Assembly (NCBI GenBank): GCA_044508835.1
Contig: JBIQHD010000033.1
Location: forward strand, 1-53,618
DNA from: JAKFDI01 sp044508835
GTDB lineage: Bacteria > Pseudomonadota > Gammaproteobacteria > Burkholderiales > Burkholderiaceae_C
Length of the DNA stretch: 53,618 bases
Reading direction: 5' to 3'
Shown: in pieces, positions 48,567-53,618 of the stretch
How positions within the stretch are numbered: the first letter of the stretch is position 1
Layout: every line of letters begins with the position of its first letter
Translations under genes and position numbers: made by a program
The notes under the pieces: generated by a model
What the model saw: the letters and a program-made list of their open reading frames with translations, nothing else
Told to the model about the DNA's origin: nothing
Database searches by the model: none

Positions 48567-48635
48567 ATATTGCAGAAACCGGCCGGACGCGGCAAGCTCC
48601 GTCCGGCCCGGACTTCACGGCGCCGGCACGCACGC

Positions 48636-49262
48636 ATGTACTTCGACATCGAACAGCTCGACGGCCCCCGCAGCTACAAGCTGCTCACCGCCACCGTGGT
48701 GCCCCGCCCCATCGCCTGGGTGGTGACGCTGGACGCGGCCGGCCAGACGAACGCCGCGCCCTTCTCCTTCTTCAACTTCTTCTCGGGCTTCCCGCCGGTC
48801 ATCTGCCTGGGCATCGGCCGGCGCGGCAGCCGCGACAAGGACACGATGGCGAACATCCGCACGCACGGCGAGTTCGTCATCAACCTCGTGCCGCAGGCGC
48901 TGGTGGAGGCGATGAACGTCACCGCCATCGACTTCCCGCCCGAGTTCGACGAGCTGAAGGAGGCGGGCCTCGCCACCGCGCCGTCGTCGAAGGTGAAGCC
49001 GCCGCGCATCGCCGGGAGCCCGGTGGCGATCGAGTGCGCGCTGAAGGACGTGATGGCGATCGACGACACGGCCTTTCTCGTCGTGGGCCACGTGCGCGCG
49101 ATGCACATCCGCGACGACGCGGTGGTGAACGCCGAGAAGTGCTACGTCGACACCGCGAAGCTCGATCTCGTGGGGCGCATGCAGAGCCCGGGGGGCTATG
49201 TGCGCACCACGGATCGATTCACGCTGCCGATGATGGGGTTCGAGGAATGGAGCAAGGGGTGA
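48636..49262 (+). CDS. Flavin reductase family protein (FMN-binding split barrel)
   Basis: A 208-residue flavin reductase or FMN-binding protein. The conserved KLLTATVVPRPIAWVVTLDAAGQTNAAPFSFFNFFSG block (about 14-49) is the split-barrel signature, with GEFVINLV and PVAIECALKDV later. Such proteins reduce free flavin for a two-component monooxygenase or serve as FMN-binding reductases; no partner oxygenase is directly adjacent. It is divergent from the thiolase-like gene and convergent with the acyl-CoA dehydrogenase gene. Confidence 0.88.
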   Translation: MYFDIEQLDGPRSYKLLTATVVPRPIAWVVTLDAAGQTNAAPFSFFNFFSGFPPVICLGIGRRGSRDKDTMANIRTHGEFVINLVPQALVEAMNVTAIDFPPEFDELKEAGLATAPSSKVKPPRIAGSPVAIECALKDVMAIDDTAFLVVGHVRAMHIRDDAVVNAEKCYVDTAKLDLVGRMQSPGGYVRTTDRFTLPMMGFEEWSKG

Positions 49263-49303
49263 GCCGCCTGGCGGCCGGCGCGCAGCGCCGAACCCTCGCG
49301 AGC

Positions 49304-50548
<1,245 letters not shown>

Positions 50549-50739
50549 GGCCGTCTCCTGGGGTGGGGAATCGCATCACCGCGCACGCTGGCGGGACGAG
50601 GCGCGGCAGGGCGCCGCGCGGTGGCGCCATTCAATCACCCGGGCCCGCGTCGCGCGGTCGCACACGCGACAAGGCGAGACGGCCGCGGCAGCGGCGCGCG
50701 GCCTGCGCGGCGGCCCGTGCGCGCCAGGCAATGCGCGCA

Positions 50740-50768
50740 TTGACAGCATTCGGCACCCCACCCAAGAT
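50740..50768 (+). promoter_or_regulatory. Promoter of the third Bug operon
   Basis: TTGACA at 50740-50745 is a consensus -35 element. The hexamer 17 bp downstream is CAAGAT (50763-50768), a weak but acceptable -10. The IclR-type site lies 12 bp later, so repression at the start region is possible. Confidence 0.5.
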
Positions 50769-50780
50769 GAACAGATACCA

Positions 50781-50805
50781 GAATGATCGTTCCGCCAAAC
50801 GGAAC
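50781..50805 (+). promoter_or_regulatory. IclR-type 25-bp operator, site 4
   Basis: GAAT-N4-GTTC-N9-GAAC, with a perfect 17-bp palindrome GTTCCGCCAAACGGAAC at 50789-50805. It is 35 bp upstream of the Bug ATG. The half-site order and spacing are the same as at 15998, 34354 and 34506, which makes chance unlikely. Confidence 0.68.
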
Positions 50806-50840
50806 TCCACCGACCACCCGTTCCACTGCAAGGAGATCGC

Positions 50841-51815
50841 ATGAAGAAGCTGTTCACGGCGGCACTCGGTATCGCCATCGGCCTGGCCGCGGGAGGCGCG
50901 CACGCCGCCGACAACTACCCCACCAAGCCCATCACCTGGGTCGTGCCCTTCACGGCGGGCGGCGTCACCGACACCACCTCGCGCGCCGTGGCGCAGCGCA
51001 TGGGCGAGCTGCTCGGCCAGACCATCGTGGTCGAGAACCGCCCGGGCGTGGGCGGCTCGCTCGCCACCGAGCAGGTCTCGCATGCCGCCGCCGACGGCTA
51101 CACCCTGCTCTACGCCACCTCGGGCACGATGGCCGCCAACCTCGCGCTCTACTCCAACATCAAGTACGAGCCGCTGAAGGACTTCACGCCGGTGCACGGC
51201 ATGTTCCTGTCGCCGACGGTGCTGGTGGTCGACGCCTCCCAGCCGTGGAAGACGGTGGCCGAGCTCGTGGCCTACGCGAAGGCGAATCCCGGCAAGCTGG
51301 TCTACGGCTCCGCCGGCCAGGGCACCGGCACGCACCTGACGAGCGAGCTGTTCCAGACGCAGGCCGGCGTGAAGCTGCTGCACGTGCCCTACAAGGGCAG
51401 CGCGCCGGCGCTGCAGGACCTGCTGGGCGGGCGCACCCACATGATGTTCGACTACACCGTGGTGCTGCGCCCCCACATCCAGTCGGGCAAGCTGCGCGCG
51501 CTGGCGGTGATGGGCTCCAAGCGGCTGGACGCGCTGCCCGACGTGCCGACGATCGCCGAGGCCGGCTACCCCGGCGCGCAGTCGAGCAGCTGGTCGGGCA
51601 TCGTGGTGCCGGCGGGCACGCCGCAGCCCATCGTGCGCAAGCTCGCCAAGGCGCTCGACGAGACGCTGCGCGACCCGAAGGTCGTCGCGCCCTTCGTCAA
51701 CATCGGCAGCCAGCCGCTGGTCGACCTGCGGGAGGACGCCTTCCGCAAGTTCATCGCCGAGGAGCAGGTGAAGTGGGCGGAGGTGGTGCGCGCCTCCGGC
51801 GCCAAGATCAACTGA
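50841..51815 (+). CDS. Bug-family tripartite tricarboxylate transporter substrate receptor
   Basis: A 324-residue periplasmic receptor. The signal peptide is about 1-22 (KKLFTAALGIAIGLAAGGAHA), followed by NYPTKPITWVVPFTAGGVTDTTSRAVA, the Bug signature, and VVENRPGVGGSLATEQVS, the ligand loop. The end resembles other TctC-like receptors. AAGGAG lies 7 bases before the ATG. It is one of three such receptors in the window, each without TctA/TctB partners. The next gene is a nitronate monooxygenase 91 bp on. The operon is probably IclR-controlled by the site 35 bp upstream. Confidence 0.9.
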   Translation: MKKLFTAALGIAIGLAAGGAHAADNYPTKPITWVVPFTAGGVTDTTSRAVAQRMGELLGQTIVVENRPGVGGSLATEQVSHAAADGYTLLYATSGTMAANLALYSNIKYEPLKDFTPVHGMFLSPTVLVVDASQPWKTVAELVAYAKANPGKLVYGSAGQGTGTHLTSELFQTQAGVKLLHVPYKGSAPALQDLLGGRTHMMFDYTVVLRPHIQSGKLRALAVMGSKRLDALPDVPTIAEAGYPGAQSSSWSGIVVPAGTPQPIVRKLAKALDETLRDPKVVAPFVNIGSQPLVDLREDAFRKFIAEEQVKWAEVVRASGAKIN

Positions 51816-51843
51816 GCCGCAGCCCGTTCCCTCTCCGGCGCAG

Positions 51844-51871
51844 GGGCCGCACGCCGCGGGGCGCGCGGCCC
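51844..51871. terminator. Possible hairpin between Bug and monooxygenase genes
   Basis: GGGCCGC (51844-51850) and GCGGCCC (51865-51871) form a 7-bp stem with a 14-base loop. It may attenuate transcription between the Bug receptor and the downstream flavoenzyme. No T-run follows, so confidence is low. Confidence 0.3.
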
Positions 51872-51906
51872 TTCGCGTCTTCGTCCTTCCTCACCGTCCC
51901 TTCCCG

Positions 51907-52884
51907 ATGACCCGACCGTCCTTCCTCTCGCGGCTCGCCCTGCCGCTCATCGCCGCGCCGATGCTGCGCGTCTCCGGCATCGAGCTCGTCTCGGCCGCCT
52001 GCGCCAGCGGCGTGGTGGGCGCATTTCCCACGCCGAACGCGCGCACGCTCGACGAGCTGGAGGCATGGCTCGTGCGCCTCGGCGACGAGGCGATGCGCGC
52101 GCGCGACGCGGGCCGCCGCGTCGGCCCGTGGTGCCCGAACCTCATCATGCGGCGCGATCCGGCGCAGCTGCGCGCCGAGATCGAGCGCTTCGTCGCGCAC
52201 CGCTGCGAGGTGGTGATCACGAGCGTGGGCTCGCCCGTGTCGGTGATGCCGATGCTTCGGGACGCGGGCATCGCCGTGTTCGCCGACGTGGCGACGATGC
52301 GCCACGCCGAGCGCGCGATCGAGGCCGGCGTCGACGGCCTGGTGCTGCTCACCGCGGGCGCCGGCGGGCAGACCGGCTGGGCCAACCCCTTCGCCTTCGT
52401 GCGCGCGGTGCGCGCCTTCTTCGACGGCCCCCTGGTGCTGGCCGGCGGCCTGAGCGACGGCGCCGCGCTGCATGCCGCCGAGGTGCTGGGCTGCGACCTC
52501 GGCTACATGGGCACGCGCTTCATCGCCACGCGCGAGAGCCTGGCGTCCGGGCCCTACAAGCGCATGCTGGTCGAGAGCTCGCTCGACGACGTGCAGCTCA
52601 CGCGCGCCTTCACCGGCCTGCAGGCCAACTTCCTGCGGCCCTCCATCGCCGCGGCCGGTCTCGACCCCGAAGCGCTGCCCGAGCACTTGACGCCGGACGA
52701 GGCGCGCCAGCGCTTCGGCGGCGGCACCGCGGCGCACGAGCGCCCGGCGCGCTGGGCCGACATCTGGAGCGCCGGGCATTCGGTGTCCGGCGTCGACGGC
52801 GTGCCGACGGTGGCCGAATTGGTGGCGTCCGTGAAGCGAGGCTACGACGAGGCCGCGGCCCGCCGCGGACGCACGGCGGCATGA
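51907..52884 (+). CDS. Nitronate monooxygenase/2-nitropropane-dioxygenase-like flavoenzyme
   Basis: A 325-residue FMN-dependent TIM-barrel enzyme. LPLIAAPMLRVSGIELVSAACASGVVGAFP (about 12-41) is the nitronate monooxygenase start, GAGGQTGWANPFAFVRA stands for the AGGHxG-type loop, and LAGGLSDGAALHAAEVLGCDLGYMGTRF is the phosphate-binding block. Related proteins oxidise alkyl nitronates, and some family members act on other carbon acids or as trans-enoyl-ACP reductases. It lies downstream of a Bug gene in the same direction, so it should be co-expressed with it. Confidence 0.88.
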   Translation: MTRPSFLSRLALPLIAAPMLRVSGIELVSAACASGVVGAFPTPNARTLDELEAWLVRLGDEAMRARDAGRRVGPWCPNLIMRRDPAQLRAEIERFVAHRCEVVITSVGSPVSVMPMLRDAGIAVFADVATMRHAERAIEAGVDGLVLLTAGAGGQTGWANPFAFVRAVRAFFDGPLVLAGGLSDGAALHAAEVLGCDLGYMGTRFIATRESLASGPYKRMLVESSLDDVQLTRAFTGLQANFLRPSIAAAGLDPEALPEHLTPDEARQRFGGGTAAHERPARWADIWSAGHSVSGVDGVPTVAELVASVKRGYDEAAARRGRTAA

Positions 52885-53085
52885 GCCGCCGAGGCCGTCC
52901 GCGCTGAGCTCGCCGAAGCGCTCGTCCCGCCAACCCATCCGTTCGCGCTGAGGTATCGAAGCGCTTCGCCCCACCCACCCGTTCGCGCTGAGGTATCGAA
53001 GCGCCCGTCGCGTGAAACCCCGTTCGCGCTGAGCTTGTCGAAGCGCTCGTGCCACCAACTCCGTTCGCGCTGAGTTTGTCGAAGC
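52885..53085. repeat. Tandem-like array of REP-type modules
   Basis: Four well-conserved modules, CCGTTCGCGCTGAGNTNTCGAAG, at about 52939, 52979, 53020 and 53061, spaced near 40 bp, preceded by a degenerate fifth at 52904. Two read GAGGTATCGAAG and two read GAGCTTGTCGAAG or GAGTTTGTCGAAG. They run into the right inverted repeat, in the same way the modules at 105-172 join the left one. Confidence 0.75.
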
Positions 53086-53189
53086 GTGCGCACAGTCCGG
53101 TTTGGCTGGTTGAAGTGCGGTCGCAGTTGTGAGAAGCCGGGTCTCGCCCCGGCGGGCGAGTTACTTCTCTTGTCTCGCCAAGAGAAGTA
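53086..53189. repeat. Right copy of 104-bp inverted repeat
   Basis: Reverse complement of 1-104 with one mismatch in 104 (GTGCGCAC here against GTGCGCGC expected). It ends in the same 28-bp perfect hairpin with stem TACTTCTCTTG (53162-53189). Here the sequence continues for 430 bp beyond the hairpin, while the left copy stops at the window edge. Confidence 0.9.
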
Positions 53190-53618
53190 ACCAAGAGAAG
53201 GCGACCCGGAGCCGTCGCCCCTCGCTGCGCGAGGGGTGCGCTGCGATGCTCGGGCTTTGCAGCCTCGCGCGAAACTCGCTACGCGGCCCTGCGGTCCGCT
53301 GCGCTCAAACAGTCGCGCGAAGTCAGACCACGAAGGGCGCTGTCGCGCCCGGCTGCAAAGCCCTGCGCTTCTCGCCGACGCCTACGGGAGGCGATTCGGC
53401 TCGCTGCGCATCGCCACCCGGGCGGGCGTCGCTGCGCGACGCACCGCACATCCAGCCGAAGCGCAGCGAGGCGAGTCTGGTGTTGCGGGGTCCCCGTGGG
53501 AGGCGTCGAGGAGCGCAGGAGTTTGGCGCGGCGCGCAGCGCCTTCGTCTTCTGACTTCGCGCGACTGACCTTGCCCCTGCAAACCATCTCCCTTGCTGAG
53601 TGATTCAATCGAGGCAAG
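53190..53618. other. 429-bp gene-free end with internal inverted repeat
   Basis: No protein or RNA gene is recognised. It consists of GC-rich sequence with an inverted repeat of about 38 bp (imperfect, with indels) at 53311-53349 and 53528-53566, whose outer 17 bp (AGTCGCGCGAAGTCAGA) match perfectly. The whole looks like another part of a dispersed repeat family. Confidence 0.6.

Noticed and set aside
53190..53618. Protein-coding frames at the right end
   Set aside because: The frames there are short, arginine/alanine-rich, overlapping on both strands, and lie inside repeats with hairpins. No family motif or ribosome-binding site supports them.

Overview
The window is 53.6 kb of very GC-rich DNA (near 70% by eye) with dense, short-spaced genes. 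Three Bug-type periplasmic receptors of the tripartite tricarboxylate (TTT) family, a LivKHMGF ABC importer, IclR/GntR/TetR/AraC regulators and many CoA-dependent catabolic enzymes point to a Betaproteobacterium of the order Burkholderiales (Comamonadaceae or the Rubrivivax/Leptothrix side). Family-level placement is inference. I see no rRNA, tRNA, CRISPR array, transposase or phage gene.

Layout. 1-319: dispersed repeats. 320-12781: mixed housekeeping, sensing and transport genes: class V aminotransferase, lectin-like lipoprotein, MFS carrier, a PepSY protein with a small membrane protein behind a Fur-box-like site, an orphan amino-acid-type binding protein, a HipA-like kinase with a DUF3037 partner, a TonB receptor/YfiR/hybrid histidine kinase operon, and a TetR regulator. 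12870-15884: enoyl-CoA hydratase, cysteine-less thiolase, DUF35 protein and TetR. 16056-22694: SCP2-like protein, alpha/beta hydrolase, complete Liv ABC importer and a metallo-beta-lactamase-fold hydrolase. 22714-29893: a mandelate-pathway-like set (2-hydroxyacid oxidase, TPP decarboxylase, aldehyde dehydrogenase) plus a flavoprotein and a divergent AraC regulator. 29766-34337: aldehyde dehydrogenase, hydroxyisobutyrate-type dehydrogenase, IclR regulator and 3-oxoadipate-type CoA transferase A/B. 34575-38018: Bug receptor, carboxyltransferase and SDR. 38166-46578: split biotin-dependent carboxylase (BCCP, carboxyltransferase, biotin carboxylase) with a YeiH-type exporter, GntR regulator, Bug receptor, amidohydrolase and CaiB CoA transferase. 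46930-52884: second DUF35/thiolase pair, flavin reductase, acyl-CoA dehydrogenase, third Bug receptor and nitronate monooxygenase. 52885-53618: repeats.

How it works together. The window reads as a catabolic island for organic, probably aromatic or branched, carboxylic acids: periplasmic capture, CoA activation (PcaIJ-like and CaiB-like transferases), oxidation, hydration, carbon-carbon cleavage and biotin-dependent carboxylation. Two regulatory codes can be read directly. A 25-bp three-half-site element (GAAY-N4-RTTC-N9-GAAC) lies just downstream of the -10 hexamer at three promoters and close to a fourth; these drive the 16056, 34337(-), 34575 and 50841 operons, and I assign it to the IclR protein at 31152-31958. 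A 12-bp palindrome ATTGTTGACAAT precedes the BCCP operon and the 43493 Bug operon, and a variant precedes the CaiB gene; I assign it to the GntR protein at 39563-40303.

The most unusual structural observation is a 104-bp sequence at the left edge repeated in inverse orientation, 103 of 104 bases identical, at 53086-53189, so the whole gene block is bracketed by inverted repeats. A dispersed repeat that broke an assembly is the main competing explanation.
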